DNA of 64,000 nucleotides, from positions 62,001-126,000 of the forward strand of contig CAVOKW010000038.1 in the NCBI GenBank assembly GCA_963696585.1. Direction: 5' to 3'. A program made the translations under genes and the position numbers. Below, one piece after another: positions 1 to 7,705 of this stretch. This DNA is from Parvibaculum sp963696585. GTDB taxonomy: Bacteria > Pseudomonadota > Alphaproteobacteria > Parvibaculales > Parvibaculaceae. The notes under the pieces are model-generated. The model saw only the letters and a list, made by a program, of their open reading frames with translations. It had not been told where the DNA came from and ran no database searches. How positions within the stretch are numbered: the stretch's first letter is position 1; the number at the start of each line of letters is the position of its first letter.

Positions 1-479
1 GCATGGGCATGACAGATCGCAATCGCCAGCGCATCGGCGGCATGTTCATTCAGCGCATGACAGCCAGGCAGCAGCATTTCCACCATCATCTGGATTTGCC
101 CCTTGCCGGCATGACCCGCGCCGACAACCGCCTTCTTGACATGATTGGGCGCATATTCGGCAACGGGAAGCCCTGCCCGTGACGGCACAAGCAGCGCCAC
201 AGCCCGCGCTTGACCGAGTTTCAAGGCCGCTGCCGCATCGCGCGCCACAAAGGCGTTTTCGACCGCCGCCGAATGCGGTGCATAGGCCTCAATCACCTCG
301 ACAAGCCCGGCTTCAAGCTGCACGAGGCGCTCGGCGAGGCTCAACCTGTCGCTGGACGTCACCACACCATTGGCCACATGCGTGAGTTTGGTGCCGACAA
401 GCTCGATCACACCCCAGCCCATGAAGCGCAAACCGGGATCGATCCCGAGAAATCTCGTCTGGCTGGGCCGGGGCACCAT
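1..479 (-). CDS. ruvC: Crossover junction endodeoxyribonuclease RuvC (3' end beyond window)
   Basis: Holliday-junction resolvase that cuts four-way DNA junctions moved by RuvAB. The minus strand reads a clean frame from an ATG at 479: an N-terminal LGIDPG strand with the first catalytic Asp (about D14), VENAF with the catalytic Glu (about E74), and HAADALAIAICH with His146 and Asp149, which complete the metal site. About 160 codons are visible; the family is usually 160-180, so only the last few residues and the stop are missing. AAGGAG lies just 3-4 bases before the ATG, close but acceptable. It lies downstream of yebC in the same direction, the usual yebC-ruvC order; ruvA and ruvB would be expected just outside the window. 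Confidence 0.95.
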   Translation of the reverse strand, partial: MVPRPSQTRFLGIDPGLRFMGWGVIELVGTKLTHVANGVVTSSDRLSLAERLVQLEAGLVEVIEAYAPHSAAVENAFVARDAAAALKLGQARAVALLVPSRAGLPVAEYAPNHVKKAVVGAGHAGKGQIQMMVEMLLPGCHALNEHAADALAIAICHAH

Positions 480-531
480 GCGCTCCTTGCCGGTCTGATC
501 GCGGCCGAAGCGCTGGCGCGAAATCCGCCAA

Positions 532-1278
532 TCAGGCAGACATCTTTTCCATCAGCGAATCGGACAATTCGAAGTTCGCATAAACCTGCTGCACATCGTC
601 GTTGTCGTCCAGCGCTTCGAGCATTTTGAGCAGGCTCTCGCCTTTCTCATCATCAATCCCGATCAGGTTCTGCGGCTTCCAGACCATTTTGGCCGAGCGC
701 GGTTCGCCATATTTGGCCTCCAGCACTTTGACGACTTCGTGGAGCGAATCAGGCGCACAGAAAAGCTCATGCACCTCCTCGCCTGATTGCACATCATCAG
801 CGCCCGCTTCAATCGCGGCTTCGATCATCTCGTCGGCGCTCGCCACCTTGGCATCAAACTCAATCGCACCAAGATGATCGAACATGAAGGAGACCGAGCC
901 GGTTTCGCCCAGATTGCCGCCATTCTTGGAAAAAATGGAGCGCACTTCGCCAGCCGTGCGATTGCGATTATCGGTGAGCGTTTCAATGATGACGCCGACG
1001 CCGCCCGGCCCAAAGCCCTCATAGCGAACCTCGTCATAATTCTCGCCGCCCTGATCGGTGCTCTTTTTGATCGCGCGCTCGATATTGTCTTTCGGCATGT
1101 TTTCCGCACGCGCTGCCAGAATGGCGGCGCGCAGGCGCGGATTGAAGGCCGGGTCCGGCAGACCGAGTTTGGCCGCAACGGTGATTTCCTTGGCCAGCTT
1201 CGCGAAGATTTTGGCGCGCTTCTTATCCTGCGCACCCTTGCGATGCATGATGTTCTTGAATTGGGAATGGCCAGCCAT
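532..1278 (-). CDS. yebC: YebC/PmpR/TACO1-family protein
   Basis: 248-residue member of the YebC family, known both as DNA-binding transcriptional regulators (PmpR type) and as translation factors that help ribosomes at proline-rich stretches (TACO1 type). The start MAGHSQFKNI with the following HRKGAQDKKR basic stretch is the family hallmark, and the acidic C-terminal third (GADDVQ, LEALDDNDDVQQVYANF) is also typical. GGAG lies five bases before the ATG. The gene ends 53 bases before ruvC on the same strand. The sequence does not tell which of the two roles applies. Confidence 0.95.
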   Translation of the reverse strand: MAGHSQFKNIMHRKGAQDKKRAKIFAKLAKEITVAAKLGLPDPAFNPRLRAAILAARAENMPKDNIERAIKKSTDQGGENYDEVRYEGFGPGGVGVIIETLTDNRNRTAGEVRSIFSKNGGNLGETGSVSFMFDHLGAIEFDAKVASADEMIEAAIEAGADDVQSGEEVHELFCAPDSLHEVVKVLEAKYGEPRSAKMVWKPQNLIGIDDEKGESLLKMLEALDDNDDVQQVYANFELSDSLMEKMSA

Positions 1279-1717
1279 GGGGTCTCCAAATGGGTCGAGA
1301 ATTCAGCGGACAGGCGCGTCTGGCGCATGCCGAGGCAAGGTCCGCAGAAATTGCCGTTGATTTGGCGCCTTTATAAGCGGCGCTCCGGGCAAAATCCAGC
1401 TTTGGCAAATGATGGCGTCTCATCTGATTTTGGCCCGGAAAAATCGATATATAAATAAATGGATGTATTTATTTTACCATTTTTTGGGAAATTGGTAGTA
1501 CTTTCGGATAGTTCGATGGATCGGAGGGTCTGCCCAGCCCCTATGCCAAATCGAGCATGTCGCAGTCCCGGTTTCGCGGTGTGCCCACGCCACGCAACGG
1601 GATGCGCCTTCGCAGAAGCGGGGGCCGGCGCTCCGTCCGGTGTCTTTTTGCCCACCATAAGATGCAAGCGACGGGGCGCCCTCCCGGCCCTCAAGACTGG
1701 AATCGGATCGGCATCCA
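1279..1717. other. Intergenic stretch with AT-rich inverted repeat
   Basis: No convincing gene in these 439 bases; open frames here lack family features. An unusually A+T-rich block at about 1432-1510 contains the inverted repeat AAATAAAT (1453-1460) and ATTTATTT (1467-1474) separated by six bases. It lies upstream of yebC and downstream of the glycosyltransferase on the minus strand, so it may hold the yebC promoter or an operator. It has no run of T after a GC-rich stem, so it is not a standard terminator. Confidence 0.5.
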
Positions 1718-2746
1718 TCAACCGCCATAACAGTCACTCACCCAGCCATAGTCAGGCGAGAGCGGCCGCTCAAAGGTCATTTCCTCGACATAGCGGGCAA
1801 TCGCGCGCTCATTGAAAATCAGGTGATAGCGCGCATGACCATTGCGGGCGATGCGTTGGCGCTCGCCATCATTCTCCAGGAAGAAACGCAGCCTGTCGGC
1901 AAGCTCGGCGCGGTCCCTGAAAAACACAAACTCATCATCTGAAAATATCGCGTCATAGCCCGTTGAGCGCGCCACAAAGACAAGCAGGCCATTGCCCGCA
2001 TATTGCGCCAGCCGGTCCGATGAATAGAGGTGATGATCATCGGCCCGGTTGAGATTGAGGCCCATTTTGGCCTGCGCCATGGCGTCGAAATAGCCCTGAC
2101 CGAAGACGGCGGGTTTGCCCTCAAGTCCGTAAAACGCCGTTTTGCATTCCGGCACTGTCGCTGCAATCGCCCGCAAGGTTTCACCACGCCAGGGCGTTCC
2201 CTTCTCGCTGCCAATGCTGCAAAAAAGATCGTAAGGCTGATCCCCTCGGGCAAAAATTTGCATCGATTCAATCGAGGCATCCGTCGGATTGGGCATGAAG
2301 GCGATGCGATGCGTGGAACTGGCAAAGGGAGCGAGATGTTCGCCCGCCGTGGTGATGAAGGTAATATCCGCGACCTCGGCAAAACGTCGAATGCGGGGCG
2401 GATTTTCGCTGAGAAAAATCGGATCAAGATTGACCACCGCAACGCGCATCGCGGGCAGCATCCGGCGAATGGTCAGGATCGTTTCATTGCTTATTTTATC
2501 GGCATGAAACAGCACCAGCAGATCGGGCCGGAAGTTGCCGGCCAACTCGATCAACCGGGCATTGGCGCCGGCATTGCCGCGCCGTCCGATGCCATAGCCG
2601 CTTTCCTCGCGCGCCACATCGCGATCTGAATAGGCAATGACGCCATGGCCATTGCGCGTAAAGCCGTTCGAGAGCTTGCGGATGGTGGCGTAGAAATTGG
2701 CACCGGCCTTCTTCTCGTTGTAATTGCCGGCAATCACGATCCGCAT
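1718..2746 (-). CDS. Glycosyltransferase with GT1-type C-terminal domain
   Basis: 342-residue putative GT-B glycosyltransferase. The C-terminal half has the layout of the spore-protein/CgeB-like and Glyco_trans_1_2 group: a DLFCSIGSEKG segment, a conserved LYSSDRLAQYAGNG motif (nucleotide-sugar binding region of this group), then an FFLENDGERQRIARNGHARY helix. There is no signal peptide or membrane helix, so it is cytoplasmic. GGAG lies about 10 bases before the ATG. It starts 17 bases after the ymdB stop on the same strand, so it is probably co-transcribed with ygfA-ymdB. The acceptor and sugar cannot be read from the sequence. Confidence 0.75.
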   Translation of the reverse strand: MRIVIAGNYNEKKAGANFYATIRKLSNGFTRNGHGVIAYSDRDVAREESGYGIGRRGNAGANARLIELAGNFRPDLLVLFHADKISNETILTIRRMLPAMRVAVVNLDPIFLSENPPRIRRFAEVADITFITTAGEHLAPFASSTHRIAFMPNPTDASIESMQIFARGDQPYDLFCSIGSEKGTPWRGETLRAIAATVPECKTAFYGLEGKPAVFGQGYFDAMAQAKMGLNLNRADDHHLYSSDRLAQYAGNGLLVFVARSTGYDAIFSDDEFVFFRDRAELADRLRFFLENDGERQRIARNGHARYHLIFNERAIARYVEEMTFERPLSPDYGWVSDCYGG

Positions 2747-2763
2747 GAAGAACCCTCTCCGCC

Positions 2764-3579
2764 TTAAGCTATTGGCATCGTCTGTTTCAAACGACCCCCG
2801 ATCCGCACGGGTTCGATGCGCTTGGCAAGGCCGCTCGCAGCATCCGTTTCAACAAACACGCCGCACAGTGTCGCAGGCCCCATGGCAGGCTGAAAGCGAC
2901 CGCTCGGGATCTTGGTCAGGAAGCGCTGGATAGGCTCGTCCTTCTCCATACCGATGACAGAATTATAATCACCGCACATCCCCGCATCCGTCTGATAGGC
3001 GGTGCCACCCGGCAAAACCTGCGCGTCTGCCGTCGGTACATGGCTATGGGTGCCGACAACCAGACTCGCCCGGCCATCGCAAAAATGACCCATGGCCATT
3101 TTCTCCGATGTCGCTTCGCAATGCAGATCGACAATGATCGCATCCGCCGCCAAGCCGAGTGGACAGGCTTCAAGCTCGGCATCAATCGCCGCAAAAGGAT
3201 CATCCAGCGCATCCATGAACACACGACCCATGGCATTGATGACGAGAACGCGCTCACCCGTTGGCGTTTCCAGAAGGCTCGCGCCGCGTCCCGGCGTGCC
3301 CTTGGGAAAGTTCACCGGGCGGATCAGGCGCGGTTCACGCTCGATATGGACAAGCGCCTCGCGCTGATCCCAGGCGTGATTGCCCAGCGTGATCGCATCC
3401 ACACCCGCATCAAACAATTCGTCGCAAATCGCGCCGGTAATGCCAAAACCGCCCGCCGCATTCTCGCCATTCACAATGACAAAATCGAGGCCCAGTTCGC
3501 GGCGCAACCGCGGCATTTCGGCAATCACGACATCGCGTGCAGCACGACCCACCAGATCGCCCAGAAACAGAAACTTCAT
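2764..3579 (-). CDS. ymdB: YmdB-family metallophosphoesterase
   Basis: 271-residue calcineurin-like phosphoesterase of the TIGR00282/YmdB family, known from Bacillus as a 2',3'-cyclic-AMP phosphodiesterase affecting biofilm and motility. Metal-binding motifs are all present: GDLVG at the N terminus, VNGENAA, LGNHAWD, DLHCEATSE and VGTHSHVPTAD. The start was placed at MKFLFLGD; the in-frame extension upstream runs into ygfA and has no family similarity. Only two bases separate it from the ygfA stop, which implies one transcript. Confidence 0.9.
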   Translation of the reverse strand: MKFLFLGDLVGRAARDVVIAEMPRLRRELGLDFVIVNGENAAGGFGITGAICDELFDAGVDAITLGNHAWDQREALVHIEREPRLIRPVNFPKGTPGRGASLLETPTGERVLVINAMGRVFMDALDDPFAAIDAELEACPLGLAADAIIVDLHCEATSEKMAMGHFCDGRASLVVGTHSHVPTADAQVLPGGTAYQTDAGMCGDYNSVIGMEKDEPIQRFLTKIPSGRFQPAMGPATLCGVFVETDAASGLAKRIEPVRIGGRLKQTMPIA

Positions 3580-3581
3580 GC

Positions 3582-4187
3582 CTATACTCCGCGTGCCGCC
3601 GCAAAAAAGCGCACGCCCTTTTCGCATATGACTCCATCAAGCCGCTCATCATGGGGGCCCGTCTCGAGTTGATCGACTTCTTGCGCGCAAAAGGCAAGCC
3701 CCAGCGCTAAAAGCGGCCTGCCATCAGCCCGCAGGCTGGCAATCGTGCGGTCATAATAACCCCCGCCATAACCAAGCCGATGCCCTGTGGCATCAAAGGC
3801 CAGAAGCGGCACGATCAGGACATCCGGCCTGATCGGGGGTTTTGTGAGGGCAGGTTCGCGCGTGCCATGGGGGCCCGGCACCAGCACATCGCCGGGTTGC
3901 CAGCGATGAAAAGCAAGCGCCTCGCCCCTGGCAACAATGCGCGGCAGGCCGCAAACATGACCCAGTTCATGGGCCCGGCTCAGGATATCACCCGGATCAG
4001 CCTCTGTCCCCATCGGCGCATAGGCCGCAATGGATCTGCCATGCCTGGGGGCGACCGACTTGAAAAAATGCGCGGCAAAATGCGAGGTGGCAGCCGGTCC
4101 GGCCTGAACCTGCGCCTCGACACGGGCGAGCCGCGCCGTATCGCGCGCCGCCGACTTGGCGTCCATGGGATCGGTTTGAGTGGTCAT
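3582..4187 (-). CDS. ygfA: 5-formyltetrahydrofolate cyclo-ligase
   Basis: Converts 5-formyl-THF to 5,10-methenyl-THF using ATP, a salvage step in one-carbon metabolism. The 201-residue protein has the signature GYGGGYYDRT near the C terminus, the AYAPMGTEADPG segment and the ALGLAFCAQEVDQLETGPHDERLDGVI-type end, all typical. The start at MTTQTDPMD (4187) was chosen because longer in-frame versions would read through the 6S RNA. The zapA-6S RNA-ygfA order is widely conserved in proteobacteria, which supports both this call and that of the RNA. Confidence 0.93.
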   Translation of the reverse strand: MTTQTDPMDAKSAARDTARLARVEAQVQAGPAATSHFAAHFFKSVAPRHGRSIAAYAPMGTEADPGDILSRAHELGHVCGLPRIVARGEALAFHRWQPGDVLVPGPHGTREPALTKPPIRPDVLIVPLLAFDATGHRLGYGGGYYDRTIASLRADGRPLLALGLAFCAQEVDQLETGPHDERLDGVICEKGVRFFAAARGV

Positions 4188-4212
4188 GTGCCGAAACCCC
4201 TGAGAAGCATGG

Positions 4213-4402
4213 GGTGCCCGCCAAACGGGGGCGCTGAGAAAGTGGGTCCGCCTAGACCGTCGGAAGCTGTTCCTCGGAGACCTACCTAAGTAGGTGGGCG
4301 CCGTGTGAAGAAGACCAGGGTCAACCTCAGGGACAGCTCCCTTGAGAAACGTAAGGCCCCGAGAGATGTGTGTTCCTAACGAGACAGGCAGAGCCCGGCA
4401 CC
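4213..4402 (-). ncRNA. ssrS: 6S RNA
   Basis: About 190 bases between zapA and ygfA on the minus strand, the conserved location of 6S RNA, which mimics an open promoter and sequesters the housekeeping RNA polymerase in stationary phase. The two ends pair (GGTGCC at 4402-4397 with GGCACC at 4218-4213). Inside are stem blocks such as CAAGGGAGC/TGTCCCTGAG and CCACCTACTTAGGTAGG around a central open region. Exact ends are estimated from the closing stem. An Rfam 6S covariance scan would settle it. Confidence 0.8.
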
Positions 4403-4496
4403 ATTCTATCGGCCCCATCAGGCCCCAAGGTCAAGATAATCCGCATATCGGCTTCGGGACGGCCCCAGGCAAGTAACAATTTGTCAGCTTTTTGCC

Positions 4497-4524
4497 GTCA
4501 CTGCTTCGCTGCGCTCGCAATGAC
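4497..4524. repeat. Dispersed palindromic element (ATTGCGAGCG type)
   Basis: A 28-base near-palindrome: GTCACTGC at one end and GCAATGAC at the other, around TTCGCTGCGCTC. On the minus strand it reads as the ATTGCGAGCGCAGCGAAGCAGT motif, split here as ATTGCGAGCG and CAGCGAAGCAGT, which recurs in intergenic spaces of many alphaproteobacterial genomes. It lies between zapA and 6S RNA. No second copy of this form was seen in the window. Confidence 0.6.
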
Positions 4525-4561
4525 AGAGACGAAGACCCTCGCACCGGTTCAGATTTTGGCT

Positions 4562-4921
4562 TCAAACAGCCTCAAGGCGGCGCGAAAGCTCCTCAATTCG
4601 CCGTGCCGCCCCTTCCAGCACGTCAGCCAGCGCATTCTCCGTGTCGCGATTGCGGTCAGAGGCGAGCGACCTGGCGCTGCTCAGCGTTGCAATCTCGCCT
4701 TCCAGCATCTTGATCTTCTGCAAGGCCTCCGAAAGCTCATCGGTAATGATGAGGCCAGCCATCAGCAATAGCCTGGCATCGCCCACCTGCCCCACTTCCT
4801 GGGCCAGATTTGTGACTTGCTTGGAGATATAGCCCGCCAGTTCACGGACATGGCCTTCCTCGCCATCGCCACAGGCCACAGAATAGGAACGCTCATTGAT
4901 GGAAACGGTTACCTGACCCAT
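4562..4921 (-). CDS. zapA: Cell division protein ZapA
   Basis: Small FtsZ-binding protein that bundles protofilaments at the Z-ring. The 119 residues show the ZapA pattern: the N-terminal strand MGQVTVSINERSYSVAC with a following glycine-rich turn, the VRELAGYISKQV helix, the LLLMAGLIITDEL helix, and a C-terminal coiled coil. The start at 4921 (MGQVTV) matches the family; a start five codons upstream is possible but has no support. It follows a DUF4164 coiled-coil gene by 30 bases on the same strand, the common rhizobial arrangement. Confidence 0.9.
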   Translation of the reverse strand: MGQVTVSINERSYSVACGDGEEGHVRELAGYISKQVTNLAQEVGQVGDARLLLMAGLIITDELSEALQKIKMLEGEIATLSSARSLASDRNRDTENALADVLEGAARRIEELSRRLEAV

Positions 4922-4951
4922 GGAGACACCTCGCACTGGCGAACTGGCACA

Positions 4952-5221
4952 TCATTCATTCTCGGACAAAACCTCGCGGATACCCTCAATCGCTTCAGCC
5001 AGCGTTGCCGAGGCACGCTCATTGAGCTCGTTCAGACGCCGCGCCTCGGCCTTCATCTGATCCAGTTCCTCCGCCAGCCCTGATCGATCCGTCTTCAGAC
5101 GGTCGACCTCGTCCTGCGTGCGCATCGCCGATTGCAGGCGCAAGGATTGGCGATTGATGCCGGCTTCCAGCCGGTCAAGCGCCTGGGAAAAGTGGTCAGT
5201 CGCTGAATCAAGTTTGCTCAT
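4952..5221 (-). CDS. DUF4164 coiled-coil protein
   Basis: 89 residues, almost entirely predicted coiled coil with heptads of Leu, Ala and charged residues (ALDRLEAG, LAEELDQMKAEARRLNEL). This matches DUF4164, a family found next to zapA in Alphaproteobacteria. Function is unproven; position suggests a helper of the division apparatus. It is the first gene of the minus-strand run and faces tkt across a 420-base divergent region. Confidence 0.8.
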   Translation of the reverse strand: MSKLDSATDHFSQALDRLEAGINRQSLRLQSAMRTQDEVDRLKTDRSGLAEELDQMKAEARRLNELNERASATLAEAIEGIREVLSENE

Positions 5222-5394
5222 TTATCATGCCCAGGCTTCAAAACCGCATTTCACGCACATGCCCAACGGGCGGCACATCGGCCTCACAGACGCCAAGATA
5301 GGCGCGGGGCGGAAACAAGGTCAATGTCAGCCCGAAAATGGCACCACAACCGGACATATATCGCGTAAATGCGGCCCTGTTTTGCGCCAAAAGA

Positions 5395-5438
5395 CCCCAA
5401 ACCACCCCCAAACCACCCCCAAACCACCCCCAAACCAC
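5395..5438. repeat. 11-bp tandem repeat, four exact copies
   Basis: Four perfect head-to-tail copies of CCCCAAACCAC ending five bases before the first GANTC site upstream of tkt. The unit length is close to one helical turn, so the same face of DNA is presented each time. Confidence 0.9.
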
Positions 5439-5442
5439 CATT

Positions 5443-5514
5443 GACTCAATTAGAGTCGCATGGTCAATGTGGCGCCGCTCTCGGGAGAGCCCGGAATGAG
5501 TGGCTGAACGAGTC
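5443..5514. promoter_or_regulatory. Cluster of three GANTC methylation sites before tkt
   Basis: GACTC at 5443-5447 and GAGTC at 5453-5457 form a small palindrome GACTC-AATTA-GAGTC; a third GAGTC is at 5510-5514. GANTC is the target of the alphaproteobacterial cell-cycle methyltransferase CcrM, and methylated sites in promoters are read by GcrA. The sites are seen; regulation is inference. Confidence 0.45.
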
Positions 5515-5643
5515 GCCACTTATTGACAGAGCTGATTGATCGCTTGACCCCGCCACAGGCCCGAAACCAGATCCTGGCATCTGACGGGTCCAGGCCTCAG
5601 ATACCCGTCCCCGGTCTCGGACGTCCGCCCTAATGAGTGACAG

Positions 5644-7671
5644 ATGACGCCAACGAACACATCCGCCGCCAATGTCAGCGCAACCTCAGGCGCGAGCCAC
5701 AACGCCATGGCCAATGCCATCCGCGCGCTCGCCATGGATGCCGTTCAGGCCGCCAATTCGGGTCACCCCGGCATGCCCATGGGCGCGGCCGACATCGCGA
5801 CGGTGCTCTTCACGCGTTTTCTGAAAATCGACCCGCGCAATCCGCAATGGCCTGATCGCGATCGTTTTGTCCTGTCAGCCGGTCACGGCTCCATGCTGAT
5901 TTATGCCCTGCATTACCTGCTCGGCTATGAAGACATGACGATTGAGGAACTGAAGAATTTCCGTCAGCTCGGCAGCCGCACTGCCGGCCACCCTGAATTT
6001 GGTCACGCCGCCGGTATCGAAACGACAACCGGACCGCTCGGTCAGGGTATTTCCACGGCTGTCGGCATGGCCATGGCCGAGCGTTTGCTCGCCGCGCGCT
6101 ATGGCAGCGAAATCTCCGACCACTTCACCTATGTCATCGCCTCCGACGGCGACCTCATGGAAGGCATCAGCCATGAAGCGATCAGCCTTGCCGGCCATCT
6201 GAAACTTGCCAAGCTCATCGTTCTTTATGACGATAACGAAATCTCGATTGACGGCCCGCTGAGCCTGTCGGAATCGGGCGACGCCTTGAAGCGTTTTGAA
6301 GCGGCTGGCTGGGATGCCGTCCGCGTCAATGGACATGATGCTGACGCGATCACGCAGGCCATTGAAGCTGCACGTCGGTCCAACAAGCCCTCGCTCATCG
6401 CCTGCCGCACCGTGATCGGCTATGGCTCGCCCAACAAGCGTGGCAAATCCTCATCGCATGGCTCGCCGCTTGGCGCGGAAGAAATCGCCCTCACCCGCGC
6501 TGAACTCGGCTGGTCGGCCGAGCCCTTTGTCATTCCGAGCGACACGCTCGATGCCTGGCGTCTGGTTGGCCTGCGCAATGCCAAGGCCCGCACCGCCTGG
6601 GAAGCCCGCTTTGCCGCGCTTGATGCGGAAAAGCGCGCCACTTTCGAGCGTTGTCAGGCCGGTGACTTGCCCGCCGATCTCGACAAGGCAATCATCGCCT
6701 TCAAGAAGAAGCTCTCGGCTGAAAAGCCAAGCTGGGCCACGCGCAAATCCTCCGAGGAAGCCCTCAATGTCATCAATGCCGTGCTGCCCGAAACCATCGG
6801 CGGCTCGGCTGACTTGACTGGTTCCAACAACACCCGCTCCAAGGATCAGAAGGCTGTGACGCCGGATGACTTCTCGGGCAGTTTCATCCATTACGGCATC
6901 CGCGAGCACGGCATGGCCGCCGCCATGAACGGCATCGCGCTGCATAAGGGCCTCATTCCTTATTCTGGTACGTTCCTTGTCTTCACGGATTATTGTCGCC
7001 CGGCCATTCGCCTCTCGGCGCTCATGAAGCAGCGGGTCATCTATGTCATGACGCATGACTCGATCGGTCTGGGGGAAGATGGACCCACCCATCAGCCGGT
7101 CGAGCATCTGGCGGCGATGCGCGTCATGCCCAATCTTTATGTCTTCCGTCCCGCCGATGCCGTCGAAACGGCGGAATGCTGGCAGATGGCGCTGGAAGCA
7201 AAAGAAACACCTTCCATTCTCGCCCTCTCGCGCCAGAACCTGCCGACGGTGCGCATTGAGCACACCGACGAGAATCTCTGCGCCCGCGGCGGTTATGAAC
7301 TCATCCCCGCCTCCCGCAAAGCCGAAGTCACACTGATCGCCACCGGCTCGGAAATCGAAATTGCGATTGCAGCGCAGAAGATTCTCGAAAAGGACGGCAT
7401 TCCGACACGTGTTGTCTCCATGCCCTGCACCAATCTCTTTGACGAGCAGTCGCCCGAATATCGCGCCGATATTCTTGGCAAGGGCACCGTCAAGGTCGCC
7501 ATTGAAGCCGCACTACGCTATGGCTGGGACAAATATATCGGACCTGAAGGCGGCTTTGTCGGCATGACCGGTTTTGGCGCCAGTGCGCCGGCCAAGGACC
7601 TCTATAAACACTTCAACATCACGCCCGAAGCCGCCGTGCAGGCCGCCAAGGATTGCCTCGAAGCAAGGTAA
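5644..7671 (+). CDS. tkt: Transketolase
   Basis: Thiamine-diphosphate enzyme that moves two-carbon units between pentose-phosphate and glycolytic sugars. The 675 residues cover all three domains. Visible motifs: SGHPGMPMG near the N terminus, GPLGQGIS, the cofactor-binding ASDGDLMEGISHEA stretch with the downstream NEISIDG, FTDYCRPAIRLSAL, and SIGLGEDGPTHQP in the pyrimidine domain. Length is normal for the family. It opens the plus-strand cluster tkt-gap-pgk-fba; the gap gene starts 34 bases later, so a common transcript is likely. Confidence 0.97.
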   Translation: MTPTNTSAANVSATSGASHNAMANAIRALAMDAVQAANSGHPGMPMGAADIATVLFTRFLKIDPRNPQWPDRDRFVLSAGHGSMLIYALHYLLGYEDMTIEELKNFRQLGSRTAGHPEFGHAAGIETTTGPLGQGISTAVGMAMAERLLAARYGSEISDHFTYVIASDGDLMEGISHEAISLAGHLKLAKLIVLYDDNEISIDGPLSLSESGDALKRFEAAGWDAVRVNGHDADAITQAIEAARRSNKPSLIACRTVIGYGSPNKRGKSSSHGSPLGAEEIALTRAELGWSAEPFVIPSDTLDAWRLVGLRNAKARTAWEARFAALDAEKRATFERCQAGDLPADLDKAIIAFKKKLSAEKPSWATRKSSEEALNVINAVLPETIGGSADLTGSNNTRSKDQKAVTPDDFSGSFIHYGIREHGMAAAMNGIALHKGLIPYSGTFLVFTDYCRPAIRLSALMKQRVIYVMTHDSIGLGEDGPTHQPVEHLAAMRVMPNLYVFRPADAVETAECWQMALEAKETPSILALSRQNLPTVRIEHTDENLCARGGYELIPASRKAEVTLIATGSEIEIAIAAQKILEKDGIPTRVVSMPCTNLFDEQSPEYRADILGKGTVKVAIEAALRYGWDKYIGPEGGFVGMTGFGASAPAKDLYKHFNITPEAAVQAAKDCLEAR

Positions 7672-7705
7672 GCGTGGGATAAACCAATCTCAGGAGAATA
7701 TAAGA

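Larger units (their letters stand above)
5222..5643. other. Divergent intergenic region upstream of tkt
   Basis: No gene is supported here. The stretch holds a tandem repeat (5395-5438) and three GANTC sites (5443-5447, 5453-5457, 5510-5514) and must contain the promoters for the DUF4164-zapA transcript (minus) and the tkt-gap-pgk-fba cluster (plus). A weak open frame on the minus strand across the repeat translates to low-complexity sequence and was not called. Confidence 0.6.

Noticed and set aside
1371..1815. Overlapping open frames on both strands between yebC and the glycosyltransferase
   Set aside because: Composition and lack of any motif or ribosome site argue against genes.
5238..5519. 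93-residue minus-strand frame across the 11-bp repeat
   Set aside because: Translates to a Trp-Gly-Val repeat produced by the DNA repeat; no homology signal.
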